64,000 nt of DNA, from assembly GCF_033807715.1 (NCBI RefSeq), contig NC_084590.1, forward strand, positions 6,128,827 through 6,192,826, read 5' to 3'. Both the position numbers and the translations under genes were made by a program. The notes below the pieces were generated by a model. That model was not told the origin of the DNA. It ran no database searches and saw only the letters and a list, made by a program, of their open reading frames with translations. The DNA is from Cololabis saira (taxonomy: Eukaryota > Chordata > Actinopteri > Beloniformes > Belonidae). Positions 11,361 to 23,841 of this stretch are shown here, piece after piece (position 1 is the first letter of the stretch; the number at the start of each line of letters is the position of its first letter).

Positions 11361-12838
11361 CTATATGTTCACACACAAATATACAAAATAAGGTGAAGAG
11401 ATGTGGTACTAACATTTGTACAACTATATGAAGCTATGATACCTTTTAATATTACTGTCGTCAGTCTGTCGTGATACAGTCTGCTTTTATTGTTTTTTAC
11501 ACTTTATATGTCCATGCATTCCCATGAAAACCTCTGTAGTAACCTCTGAGGAAGATGCTACATATTTGCGATATTTGCTCTGCATGCTTTAAAAGTTAAT
11601 CTCATGCAATAGATTTAGGTAGAGAATGAATAACGCTGTTCTAACTTCCAGTTCTAGCTAGCACAGCACGAATAATTGGCGGGCCTTTGAAAAACAAGCT
11701 TATTTTAGTTGTTTGACAGTGTAGTGCAACTGTACAGGCTACAAATAGGGTTATAAGAATGGCTCCTCTCCCTTGACAGCAACCACTTGGTATCAGCAGC
11801 AGTAGCATTATTAGCATCAGCATTGATCCAAGTGTTTATTCAGAGCTGACTCTGACTTCTGACTCCGACTCTGACTCTGACTTCTGACTTCTGACACCGA
11901 TTCTGATGGAGCTTACTCTGATTCCGAGGGTTTTTTCTCCGACTGAGGACATTTTTCTCCGACTCTGAGAGAGTTTTCTTTGACTCTGAGGATTTCATAA
12001 TATGTACACCATGCCTTTGATCAGACTATTACAATGAGATCCTGTGATGGGGGGGCGGGGCCTTCTTCACCCATCTTCATCACCATTCCTCTCCAGCCTC
12101 CTTCTCTTTTCACACACCTCTCTATTGTGTCTGGGTGGGGGCGTGAGAGTCTGGTTGACAGCCTCACAGCTCTGCTCATTACACCGACTCTGAGATTTAT
12201 AGAGATGACGGGAGCAGTCTGGAGGGCAGTAATGACCACGGTCTCTGATGGAGGACGGCGGTGCTGAGCGGGCTGCTCACTCCGCCTCTCATCAATCACT
12301 AAACTCCACAAACGCCTTTTATGAAACCATACAGGAGAAAATGTTATATATAGGCTTGTATATAGGCTTATACCTTCTTTTTATCTCCCATGTTGCATCA
12401 TACGTGACCCCCAGAGGGGTTTTTCTTATGTTTTGTGAAAGCAAAAACTCACAGATTTCCTCCCACTTGACACGAATCACACGTTTATTTCAAACATAAA
12501 AGCCTAGAAATGAAAAACATATCAAACAAAGTGTTCCATGGTAGCGATTTTGGTAAGGACATTTTACAAATTAAATTCAATAAACGTTTCTCAAGGTCTC
12601 AGAAAGGACTAAGAAAGGACTAATCTTGTTGCTTGAACTCTTTTTCTTATTTGTTCGTGTGAAGAACAAATATGGTTTTGTGATGAAAACCTCTATTAAT
12701 TCTCTGTGTAAACTGACCAAAGTTAAAAGTTATTTCACATGAGAATGGGTAAATGGGTCAAACAAACCCCCACCCGTTTAACCCCACTCATCACTCCAGA
12801 GTTATTCAACCGACTTAGCTTGTGCAAACCTTTGACGC
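11361..12838. other. Unassigned sequence with CTCTGA repeats
   Basis: Around 11845-11975 there is an irregular hexamer array of CTCTGA/TTCTGA type. The rest is mixed sequence with no domain and no recognised transposon end. A tandem TATATAGGCTTGTA doublet lies near 12345-12372. Confidence 0.5.
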
Positions 12839-12841
12839 TAA

Positions 12842-13320
12842 AGGCTGAAATATGCTTCTGCGTCACACCAACGCAGAGCACACGCCGCAGCCGTGACGCC
12901 GTGCTGAACCCTTCAGACTTCTCCGTCTCTCCATTTGGTCGCGGTGCAGTACCCCCCGCGGCCACTAGTTAGCGATCTTTTTCTGAATGGTTTATCAGAC
13001 TTTTTCCGGTCACAGTAAATCAAAGAAATAAGGACAACTATTGTGCAAAAAACAAAAACAAAAAAAATCACATATAAACGAAGAAAAGAGCCCTGGAAGT
13101 TCACTACTGATTCAAACCGGAAACCGGAAATGCTTCGCTTTCAAACGAACCAATCACAGCCCTCTCGGTCTGCGTGTGGTCTGCGTCTCCTCGACGCGTA
13201 GTTACAATTTTCGGGAGGTGCAGGTCAGTGACGGCGCAGGTGACGGCGTGTCCTCTGCGTCGATCCAAACCACACGCCGTAGGCACGGCGCCATTTTGAC
13301 GCAGAAGCATAATTCAGCCT
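12842..13320 (+). mobile_element. PIF/Harbinger-type MITE, copy 2
   Basis: Flanked by TAA at 12839-12841 and 13321-13323. Ends are AGGCTGAAATATGCTTCTGC and its inverted partner GCAGAAGCATAATTCAGCCT. The interior is collinear with copies 1 and 3. It has the longest well-matched ends of the three, so it is probably closest to the active form. Confidence 0.88.
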
Positions 13321-13544
13321 TAACTAGTGACACTTTACATTCATTCCGATTGAATCTGTGTGTCCATCCTCATTCCCGACGTCGCTACTGCAACAACATT
13401 TGAAGCGAGTATTGTGGCAGATGTGACCACAGCCCCTGCGACTCTTAACCAGTTGAAGCTCTTCCAACTTTGTGGCCCGGGGGTCCCGCCTTCATCCAGA
13501 CCTCCACTGGGATGGACATCTAGTCCAAAAACAGCAGTCAGGTG

Positions 13545-13681
13545 TTTTGGTCACTGCTATTATTTGTAATATATTATATTATTTGTAATCAGCACAAATG
13601 ATCTGTCCCCATATGATAAAATCCACCACCCCCCCTGAATTATTTTTACAACTCGAGTACTGTACTTGTACCTGCAGCTGG
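13545..13681 (+). mobile_element. Partial hAT copy (CAGTACTCGAG-end family)
   Basis: Starting at GGTGTTTTGGTCACTGC, it matches the last roughly 135 bp of the complete elements at 23187-23841 and 58476-59221, including ATATATTATATTATTTG-type sequence, the C-run in CCACCACCCCCCCTG and the end CTCGAGTACTG. The other end is missing and I see no target duplication, so it is a truncated relic. Confidence 0.75.
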
Positions 13682-14672
13682 TTCTTTTTAGTACTGCTTA
13701 CTTTTCCAGCCCTTCGTTGCCCACTTCTAAACTTTTTGACATTGTTTACAAGAAATGTTAAATTGAAGTGCGGCAGTCAACAAATGTTGTGGCCGTATGT
13801 TTGTTCTCTGGCTGTGAGAAGCAGACGCATGGCTCAGCAGGATAATCAGGGAAATGTGGATGGGAGGTGCTGCAAATAGAAAACACTCAGGGTTCTTGTC
13901 TTGCAGAGCAGAGATAACAAGAACACCTACTGTGTTTGGCGTGAGTGCTGCTCTTCCCATCACCGTCTGCACCTTATCTTCCTGTTCTCATTATTCTGCA
14001 CATCAGCTCTCCTTCCTGGTCACCACATTTCAGCCCACGTCAACGGTCAAGCACGTTTAAATTTAACACACAGCCTGGAAATCCATCCATTATCTATAGC
14101 CACTTATGCCTACTCAGGGTCCCGGGGGTCTGCTGGAGTCCATCCCAGTTCTGTTTAGGGGGCAGGCAGGAGCAGCAGGAACTTATCATCTAACATTTGG
14201 TCACATGTCCGACTTACAGAGATATCATCTTGTCAATATTCCAGTATCTCCTCGTGTCTTAATCAATATTGGTGTGTATTCTTTTAAATCCTGAGACCGT
14301 ATGTCAGCACCCAGCAGTCCTACCGTATCTGGGTCTTCCCTGTTACAGTAAAGGACTTAAATAAAAAATTGAGAACTTCCAGCAGAGTAGCGGCCGCACT
14401 GCTGCTGTTGGTCCTCAAACTCCCACCAGACATGATTCTCTACACGTTTCTTCATCTTCACTCCTGCTCTCCATGAGTCCTGCTGTGACTTTCACCTTTC
14501 CTCTGCTGGACAAGGACAATGCTGACAGTGAACAGCTGCTGTACTGTACACATACTCCTCTGAATTAGGCCTGTTTTTCAGATTCCTGATTAAAAGATTA
14601 CAAACCTCATTCAAATTAGTATTCCACAGTAACTATAAGGCCATTTTAATGACTTGGGTAACATAAGAAATT
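13682..14672. other. Unassigned sequence with short repeat fragments
   Basis: At 13700-13755 there is ACTTTTCCAGCCCTTCGTTG, similar to 53285-53325 and to a mariner-type MITE end I recognise from fish. A retroposon tail lies at 14083-14166. The remainder, 14170-14672, shows nothing identifiable. Confidence 0.45.
14083..14166 (-). repeat. Retroposon 3'-tail fragment, reverse orientation
   Basis: ATCCATCCATTATCTATAGC followed by an ACTCAGGGTCCCGGGGGTC block is the complement of the tail at 26910-26985. It carries the short ATCC repeat expected at the terminus. Confidence 0.6.
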
Positions 14673-15178
14673 TAGAGGTGGTAGTAACGAGTTACATTTA
14701 CTCCGTTACATTTACTTGAGTAAGTTTTGGGAAATTTTGTACTTTTAGGAGTAGTTTTGAATCACTATACTTTTTACTTTTACTTTAGTAGATTTGTGAA
14801 GAAGAAACTGTTACTCTTACTCCGCTACATTAGGCTACGTTGAGCTGTTACTTTTCTTTTAACTCCTCCGTGTACGCGTCAATCTCATCACTGAGTGATT
14901 TTTGGGGAAAAATGTTTGTTTTTGCATGTTTTGTCACATTTACACAGACTCAAACACACACATTATATTTATATGAGTTCACGGGCTTGTTCTAGTTCTG
15001 CCTGGTTAAAAAAGAAAAGTACAAAGGCTTGAAATTTTGTGCTACTTGTGCTTGATTTATTTTTTTATTCTGTTATTTATTATTTATTAAAGTACTTGAA
15101 TTTACTTTAAGATTATTCTAATTTAAGCTATTTTTTTATTAATTTTAATTTATTTTATTATTTTATTGATTTAATTTG

Positions 15179-17488
15179 GATTAAACTGGATAATTTTGGG
15201 CTTTCCCAACATGTCACAGATTCAACACATAACCGAGGACATGTTTTAGATTTAATTATTTCCAAGGGTCTTAATATCTCAGAAGTTGTGGTGAACGATG
15301 TTGCTCTGTCTGATCACTAATGTATATTGTTTAAAATGACCACTGTTGCCAATCCTATGAAAGGTGAAGCAGAGGTAATCAGAAAGCGTTATATAAATGA
15401 TAACACCTGTGCATTATTCATCCAGGGTTTTACACCATCACCAACCCTGTCCTCAGTTCTAGTTGATGACCTTGTTAATAGTTTCAGTTCCAATGTTATG
15501 ACTGTTATTGATTCTATCGCCCCAATTAAGACCAAAGTTCTGTCCGGGAGGAAAAAGTCACCCTGGAAAAACGCAACACTAGTTAAAGAACAGAGAAGGA
15601 TATGTAGACAAGCAGAACGCAAGTGGCGCAAAAACAAACTTCAGGTATATTACAACACTTATAAAGAGAGTCTTCGCAACTATAACCAGAAACTGAAGAA
15701 TGCAAGGCAATCGTATTTTTCAGAGATTATCAATAGAAACAGTAATAATGCTCGCACACTGTTTTCTGTGGTAGAAAGACTGACAAACCCTGCAGCCTCA
15801 ATCCCCCCTGAACTGCTGTCAAAAAAGACCTGTAACGACTTTGCTGACTTTTTCACAAACAAAATATTACAGATAAGACAAGCAATGTGCTCCACCTCAG
15901 GAATGATAACACTCTGTCCTTCCTATCCTTTAGTAAAGCTGGGACAGTTCAGCGTTTTAAATTACAAAACCCTAATGGAAACAGTTTCAAAATTAAAGCC
16001 CACAACATGCTGTCTTGATATTCTGCCTTCAAACTTTTTTAAAACAGTTTTTAACTGCATAGCGCCGGATGTATTGCAGATAATAAATACTTCTCTTCAA
16101 ACAGGCCAGTTTCCCCAGGCCTTGAAAACTGCAGTAATAAAACCTCTTCTAAAAAAATCTAATCTCGATGCTACAACACTTAGTAACTATAGGCCAATAT
16201 CAAATCTGCCATTTTTGGGGAAAATCATTGAAAAGGTCGTTTTCCAGCAAATCCATGTTTTTATGATGCAAAACAACCTCTTTAATGTATTTCAGTCTGG
16301 ATTTCGGCCACACCACAGCACTGAGACTGTACTCATCAAAGTCCTAAATGATATTCATCTGAATAATGATGCAGGCAAATCCTCTGTTCTGGTATTACTG
16401 GATCTGAGTGCTGCATTCGACACAGTTGACTACAGTTCCCTACTCTCATTGAGTAACTGTATTCACCAAATCAATGAGTGGATGTGCCAGAATTTTCTCC
16501 AGCTAAATGCAGAAAAGACAGAAGTGATCATTTTTGGCCCTAAAAATGAAAGGGAAAAGATCGGCGCTCACCTTGGCTCAATGTCATTGACAGCTACAAA
16601 TCAAGCCAGAAATCTTGGTGTAATTATTGACTCAGACCTGAACTTCAACAGCCATCTAAAGTTTATCACTAAATCTGCCTATTACCACCTAAAAAACATT
16701 GCTAGAATTAAGGGCATTCTGTCTAAACAAGACATGGAAAAACTTATTCATGCATTCATTTTCAGTAGGTTGGATTATTGCAATGGCATCTTTACAGGCC
16801 TTAACAAGAAATCTATCAGGCAACTGCAGCTGATCCAGAACTCTGCCGCCAGAGTCCTTACAAACACCAGGAAACTGGACCACATTACACCGGTCATGAA
16901 ATCACTACACTGGCTTCCAGTGAGTCAAAGGATAGAGTTTAAAATCTTACTGCTGGTCTACAAAGCACTGAATGGTCTTGGACCAAAATACATGCTGGAT
17001 CTGTTAGTTCCTATGAAGCTCCCAGACCCCTGAGGTTCATCTGGATCTGTTAGTTCCTATGAAGCTCCCAGACCCCTTAGGTTCATCTGGATCTGGTTTG
17101 TTGTGGTTCCAGAACCAGAACCAAGCAAGGTTTCTGCAGCGTTCAGTTATTCTGCTCCTCACCGGTGGAACAAACTTCCTGTAGACCTGAGGTCTGCTCC
17201 AACTGTCAGCTCCTTTAAATCAAGATAAAAACATTACTGTTTACTCAAGCGTACTCTTAAATTAAACTTACCTGCTGTACTCTACTGCCCTTACTTTAAC
17301 AGATTGTGCTTTTTATTATTTTACTTCTTTTCTTATCATCTTATTCAATCATATTTGTTATTTACTGTCTAATTATGTCGAATTATTTACTGTCTAATTA
17401 TGTCTTGCCGCTTTTAATGTCAATGTAAAGCACTTTGAATTACCTTGTGTTGAATTGTGCTATACAAATAAATTTGCCTTGCCTTGCC
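15179..17488 (+). mobile_element. L2-clade LINE, 5'-truncated and internally deleted
   Basis: It begins within the end of the APE endonuclease domain (LSDH motif) and contains reverse transcriptase, a 3' UTR and the typical terminus AAGCACTTTGAATTACC, CAATAAATTTGCC-like sequence and (TTGCC)n. The 7-bp target copy TAATTTG flanks it (15172-15178, 17489-17495) inside hAT relic A. A 47-bp direct duplication of the last coding bases occurs at about 16992-17090. It is the only long LINE fragment here on the + strand. Confidence 0.88.
15321..17033 (+). pseudogene. Defective L2-type LINE ORF2 (reverse transcriptase)
   Basis: In life, this protein nicks DNA and reverse-transcribes the LINE RNA at the target. 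The open stretch follows an in-frame TAA at 15318-15320 that breaks the endonuclease end (LSDH then stop, then C). About 285 residues in, reverse transcriptase blocks appear: NYRPISNLPFLGKIIEKV, then FQSGFRPHHSTETV, then LLDLSAAFDTVDY near residue 357. Immediately afterwards the frame jumps to NEWMCQNFLQLNAEKTEV, so roughly 110 residues are missing. That segment should hold the VPQGS and catalytic YADD motifs, so the product cannot be an active polymerase. The C-terminal region keeps RLDYCNGIFTGL and HWLPVSQRIEFKILLLVYKA, typical of L2/CR1-group elements. The deletion is in frame, so the frame stays open despite the lost motif. The upstream codons are TTG/ATG without start context; this is not an independent gene. 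Confidence 0.9.
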
Positions 17489-17569
17489 TAATTTGCCTGA
17501 AGATGATGAGAAGATTCTACTTGAGTCATATTATTCTGAAGTAACAGTACTTTTACTTGAGTACAATTT

Positions 17570-18720
<1,151 letters not shown>

Positions 18721-19089
18721 ATCTTGACCATGCAGAGAATTCCTACTTTGAGGGATTAAGAAATTATTCAAATGTTTCATTTACTTTGACTCCACGTTCT
18801 CCTGGTCCTCTGCCTTTGCGCCGCTTTCTGTTCTCCGGTCCATTCACATGGTAATCAGGGTCAGATGATGTGGATTTTCTCACGTTGGATGTGAAGCGTG
18901 GCCTTTTGTGTGGGAGCAGCTCAGGCTGCAGGGATGGAGGCCTGAGGTGGAGCTGGAACCAGTGTGGCCTCGGCCTGACCGCTGCTCAGCTGGCCGGCCC
19001 TGATCCAGGGAGCACAGTCCCGGGGTCTGTGTCCTCAAGATGGTTTCTTGGGTTTTCATCTGCTTTAACATCCATTCTTGGTTGACTGG

Positions 19090-20010
19090 CAGTGTTGTGC
19101 TAGTTACTGAAAAATAGTAACTAGTTACCGTTACTAGTTACTTCATTAAAAAAGTAACTCAGTTAGTAAATCAGTTACTTAGACCAAAAAGTAATGCGTT
19201 ACTATGAAAAGTAACTTTTTAGTTACTTTAAATAAAAACATTTTTTAAATGCTCCCTCTAGCCTTCATTTCAGCAGGTACTGTATGGATTTACATTGTGC
19301 ATCGTGTTCTGCATTCTGATTGGCTAAACAGTCTCCCCACTTCTTCACTTCCTGTATCAATAACGTTGGTTGCTTAGCAACAAGCTGAGAATGGCCAATG
19401 AGCTTCAGCAGCAGCTCAAGAACGGGACCTTTGATGAATCGTTCATTACAGTCTCAGATATAATCCATGGTGTCGGTTTAGAAGAATCTTTTTGCCCAGA
19501 AGAAAAAGGAGCGACAAATCGACCTATAACTATTTTCTTCTCTCGAAAAAACACTCCTGCACCGCGGCTTTAGGAGAAAAAGACGCTACAGAGTCGGGAT
19601 GCAGCGGCTCAGAAGAGCAGTGGAATACGTGGAGGCGGTGCTGATCTCTGCAATTTGAAGCCCTCTATAATAATTGTAAAAACAATTTCACTTATAACAG
19701 GTTCTTTTTGGAACATAACCCCTGCGAAAAACGAGGGATTACTGTAATGACAATATCTCGACGTTGTGAAACTCTCCTTCTCTTGGCTCATGACCGTCAT
19801 GTTTTTGAATAAACACACACTACATTTCCTCTGGTCTCCGTGTGTGGGGAAAAAAAGCTTCACTGTAGCCAAAAATAACGGAGTAACGCACCGTTTGGTA
19901 ACAGTAACTGAGTTACTGAATTTAAAAAGTAATGCGTTAGAGTATTAGTTACCGCCAAAACTAACGGCGTTACTGTAACGTGTTACTAAATAACGTTAGT
20001 CCCAACACTG
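19090..20010 (+). mobile_element. hAT element, CAGTGTTG family, copy 1
   Basis: The termini CAGTGTTGTGCTAGTTACT and AACGTTAGTCCCAACACTG are imperfect inverted repeats. The 8-bp flanks TTGACTGG (19082-19089) and GTGACTGG (20011-20018) match at 7 of 8, the hAT target size. The subterminal regions are rich in GTTACT/AGTAAC motifs. The middle carries CACTTCCTGTATCAATAA and a TTCGCAGGGGTTATGTTCC block on the minus strand. No transposase frame exists. A second copy lies at 54123-55041. Confidence 0.87.
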
Positions 20011-20285
20011 GTGACTGGTGAACTTGACTTGTGAGAGTGAATGGCTACGTATGAGGGATTGATACTTGTCCTGGGAGGAACTCGCCTCTCGTCTCATGAC
20101 AGCCGGGAGGACGGACTCCTGCCGCATCACCACCCTCATGATGAAGTATGTAAAGAAAACACATCAATGGCTTGGTTAGATGGATGAGAAAGACGGAAAT
20201 GGTTTCAGAACAGATGGAGAGAAAAGTGTAACAAGAAAGATGACAGCACCCTCGTTTGGAGATATTGGCCACGGTTACAGGATGG

Positions 20286-20926
20286 TTTTTAATTCGGAAT
20301 TAATTATTCCAAATTAAATAATTCCGAATTAAACTATTTTCCTTCAAGTTTACATGAAAATAGTCATTCCAAATTAAGGTTTACATGGAAAACACATTTG
20401 ATGGTCTTTCTCCAATTCCTCTCCAGGTCTGGGGGTTGGGAAGGTTCTGATTGGATAGGGGGGGGACCGGAAGTTAAACTACCGGAAGAAAAACTAACTT
20501 AGCCGCTACAACGTTGAAAAGCTCACAATTTGTATGTTTCCTGTTTCCATCTGTTCTTGTAATGATTTCTATTTATTAAATAAATGGTCTCTGCTCTTGA
20601 CCAGCGTTTACTGCGAAACTTTGTTAGGAAAACCAGCCCAGCAGGAATATAAGATCATGGAGACAGACGGGCGAGGGAACGAGCAGAAAGAAAGACCGGA
20701 ATTAATTTAAAGAGGAATGAGTGTTTACATGATCTGGAATTATTCTATTCGGATTTAAAATCAGAATAAACCAGCCACTTACTTTGGAAATTAATTTTAA
20801 TTCGGAATGGCTATTTTTAATCCAGAATTAGGTGTTTACATGGTCATTTTTACTCATTTTAAATTGGATTTAATGGTAATTCTGAATGAAAGAGGAATTA
20901 AACTTCCCATGTAAACACACTCACTG
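20286..20926. mobile_element. MITE-like element rich in AATTCGGAATTA
   Basis: Both ends are dense in short inverted blocks (AATTCGGAATTA, ATTCCGAATTAAA) and in TTTACATGG/CCATGTAAA. These arrange as inverted subterminal repeats, for example GGTTTACATGGAAAACACAT on the left against TTCCCATGTAAACACAC on the right. Exact termini and target duplication are unclear, and there is only one copy in this window. Confidence 0.5.
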
Positions 20927-21126
20927 TGTTGTTGCTGCAGAAGACAAGATGACGATGTGAGACACGCGTAGCAGAACCAGAACCAGGCTGACTGGCTCCA
21001 TGAGCATAAATGTAGCGCAGCATCAACTGTAACACTATAAACAATATTGTCTCATGGTATACCACATATATAAACACATGAATAAAATGGGTTATAGCAC
21101 TTATACGACCATCGCTCAAAGTCAAA

Positions 21127-21190
21127 ATATATTAGATTAGATTAGATTAGATTAGATTAGATTAGATCTTTATTGTCATCGTCAGGCCAT
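21127..21190 (-). repeat. LINE/SINE 3' terminus with (ATTAG)n
   Basis: About eight ATTAG pentamers followed by ATCTTTATTGTCAT. On the minus strand this reads ATGACAATAAAGAT then (CTAAT)n, a terminus common among fish retroposons. The body upstream on the minus strand is not recognisable. Confidence 0.6.
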
Positions 21191-21578
21191 GTGTTTTTTT
21201 AAACAGGGTGTCCAGAGTTGGACGGTCCCCGGGCCAAAAGCCCGTCGTGGTCTGAGACTGGACCGGACCGAGGCGAACTCTCATCAGTGCTGTGTCATGT
21301 TTCATTAAAGACGGAGAAATGACAGGTGATGCTTTTCAGACCACGTTCAACATCCGCCCACGGCCGTATGTCCTGGAAAAAGAAGACTGCTATTTTCAGC
21401 TGGACCAGTATTGCTTTAGAAAAAAGACGTCAGAGAGCAACAACACATCCCAAAAAAAGAAAAACCAGTGTTTAACAATTCCTGTGCACCTTGCATCATT
21501 AGTTTATTAGGGATTGATCATTGACAAAAGCAGTTTTGATCTATAAAAGCAATAATTATCAAAGCATTCCTGAGAGGA

Positions 21579-21605
21579 ACACACACGCACGCACGCACGC
21601 ACGAA

Positions 21606-21701
<96 letters not shown>

Positions 21702-21748
21702 TGCACGCACACACGCACGCACGCAAGCACGCACGCATGCACACACAA
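21579..21748. repeat. (ACGC)n microsatellite
   Basis: About 40 ACGC tetramers with rare substitutions, bounded by short (AC)n. It is CpG-dense and alternating purine/pyrimidine, so it may adopt Z-DNA. Cys/Arg/His/Ala frames are artefacts. Confidence 0.97.
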
Positions 21749-22119
21749 CTTCTTTAGGCGGGTTCAGACCAAATTCCTGTTTATAGTAGTAGCTGTGTTT
21801 TCTTTAGGAGGAACTGCTAATGGATTTACAGTTTCCCAGAGCTGCAAGTGCTGCAGGACTCCTACATTTGTCCCTGAGAAAGCCGACCAGCAGAAGCGCT
21901 GGCTGTAATGTTTCCCCCGGGCACTGATCTTGCACCAGCATGAGCTCAAAAACATCAACTGAACATATTTACCGAATGAAAACTAATTCAGCCTCAGCCC
22001 TGCTGGCCATCCCTGTATTACTGTGGAGGCAGGGAGTCTGCACATGAATGCCCTGACCGCTAAGTATATATGTATATGTTCTTATAACATGTCGTTTATC
22101 TTACTTGTACCTATGTGGT

Positions 22120-22325
22120 TCAACTCCCGCACCCCTGCTTCCCTCCGTGTCCTCCGGTTTCCTCCTAAACGGAGGTTAATTGATGATTGTTAATTGCCCG
22201 TAGGTGTGAGTGTGGTTGTGTGTCTGTATATGTGGCCCTGGGTGGGTGGATGGATGGTTAATGATAGATGGATGATGGATGGATGGTTGATGATGGATGG
22301 ATGATGGATGGATGATGGATGGATG
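22120..22325 (+). repeat. Retroposon tail followed by GGAT/GATG repeats
   Basis: Contains TTCCTCC, ATTGCCCGTAGGTGTGAGTG and ATATGTGGCCCTG in the same order as 26795-26905, then an irregular (GGATGGATGATG)n stretch at 22247-22325. It is a shortened copy of the same retroposon tail. Confidence 0.65.
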
Positions 22326-22384
22326 GGTCAGAGGGTGGGGGAATAGTGTCAGAGTTCTTTTTTAAAGAAAGTTTCAAAACTTTA

Positions 22385-22409
22385 CCAGTATCAATATCGG
22401 GGCATCCCT
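22385..22409 (-). mobile_element. hAT terminus remnant
   Basis: On the minus strand the sequence opens with AGGGATGCCCCGATATTGAT, like the CAGGGATGCACCGATA terminus common in fish hAT elements. The partner end is not found. Confidence 0.4.
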
Positions 22410-23186
22410 ACTATATATATTATATTCTTGAATACTCAGCACCAGATCAGTCTCTGGTATTGCTAAAATATCTAGGTTTCCTTCTGACAAGATATTTCCA
22501 ATATCTATAAATTTATTTCTAAGGCTGCATATATTTATGTGAGCTACTTTCAACCCTTTCTTAGGTAATTTAACAGAAATCATCATTCATATCCATTTCA
22601 TATAATTCATCATATTTTCATTCAGTAACTGATGCATCTTAGATGTTCAACCTATTCATTCATCCTGCCAACAAACACGCAGAAACACACGTATACATTC
22701 ACATAAAACACCTCACACCCTCAAAATACCAATTGTCTGTGATCATTGTCAAAGAACAGACAACACCATCTCCTGTGACCCTGACTAGATTCATCTTATC
22801 CGATAGTCATTATCTTAATCATACAACAGGCATTTAGTTTTAGTTCTCTCATCTTTAGTCCTTACTTTATACCTGCTGGCGGTCTTTTATCAGAGTTGAG
22901 TCAGGATCGTGGGTCCGCAGTCCTGGTTTAATTACCGATACCCAAAAGTTCTCTTCTTCCCGGTGATTCATGAATTTCTTTGATTTTCCAGCCCCAACAG
23001 TTATGATTAATGTGGCCGGGTGAATAATTCCATGCCTCAGGGTTTCCCTCACCTGCTGAAACATTGCTCTCTGCTTAGCCATGTCCGAGGTCAGGTCAGG
23101 GAACATTTGAAGTTTAATTTTTCCGTGCTTCAGCCTGCACTCCTTTTTCGCTATTTCGCTATTTTCAGGATCTCCTCTCTTACCAT

Positions 23187-23841
23187 CAGTACCCCCTTTC
23201 CATCCCTTATGTCATTTCATCAATGAATGTGGTTTTACTGCTATTTCAACATTTAGAGTCATCACCAGAAAAATAACACCAGAAAAAGAACTTATTTGAC
23301 AATTTTCACCTGTTTCAAGTAAATTTTCACTTGAAATAAGTAGAAAAATCTGCCAGTGGGACAAGATTTATCTTCTTATTACAAGCAAAAAAATCTTGTT
23401 CCACTGGCAGATTTTTCTACTTATTTCAAGTGAAAATCTACTTGAAACAGGTGAAAATTGTTGTTTTTTCCAGCGATGAGTCTTGTTTTAAGTGTAATGA
23501 GATTTTTTTACTAAAATTAGACATTTTAACTAGAAATAGGGCAAATATTATTATTTCGAGTTTTTGCAGTGATCCATTTTACTTCATCATATTGATAAGT
23601 TCAGAAAAGTGTTTTTTATTGTTGTGTTTTGATGTATTTGATGTAAGCCCAGTGGATATTTAAAGCTTACAGAAGGCTGCATTTAACTGCTGCTATGTCA
23701 TTCCTGCAGTATTTCTGCAGCTGTTTTGGTCACTGCTATTATTTGTAATATATTATATTATTTGTAATCAGCACAAATTATCTGTCCCCATATGATAAAA
23801 TCCACCACCCCCCCTGATTTTTTTTTACAACTCGAGTACTG
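23187..23841 (+). mobile_element. hAT element (CAGTACTCGAG-end family) inside LINE ORF1
   Basis: Flanked by perfect 8-bp copies of CTTACCAT (23179-23186, 23842-23849). The ends CAGTAC and GTACTG are inverted. The interior matches the complementary strand of 58476-59221 throughout. It has no transposase. The 8-bp duplication and CAG ends indicate hAT. Confidence 0.88.
23291..23463. repeat. Long inverted repeat captured within the hAT
   Basis: CAATTTTCACCTGTTTCAAG at 23298 pairs with CTTGAAACAGGTGAAAATTG at the right. The arms run about 70 bp each with few mismatches around a short AT-rich centre. It resembles a free-standing palindromic fish MITE. The same structure, with a diverged centre, occurs in the copy at 58476-59221. 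Confidence 0.8.

Noticed and set aside
10979..11431. 150-codon Lys/Glu/Gly/Arg frame
   Set aside because: Pure (GGAA)n artefact inside the TTAA-type MITE.
19609..19872. Minus frame in the hAT, repeated at 54617-54895
   Set aside because: Similarity between the two copies comes from the shared transposon; no transposase motif, and the frames end differently.
22247..22325. GGATGGATGATG repeat as a possible CRISPR-like array
   Set aside because: No spacers between repeats, and the context is a fish retroposon tail.
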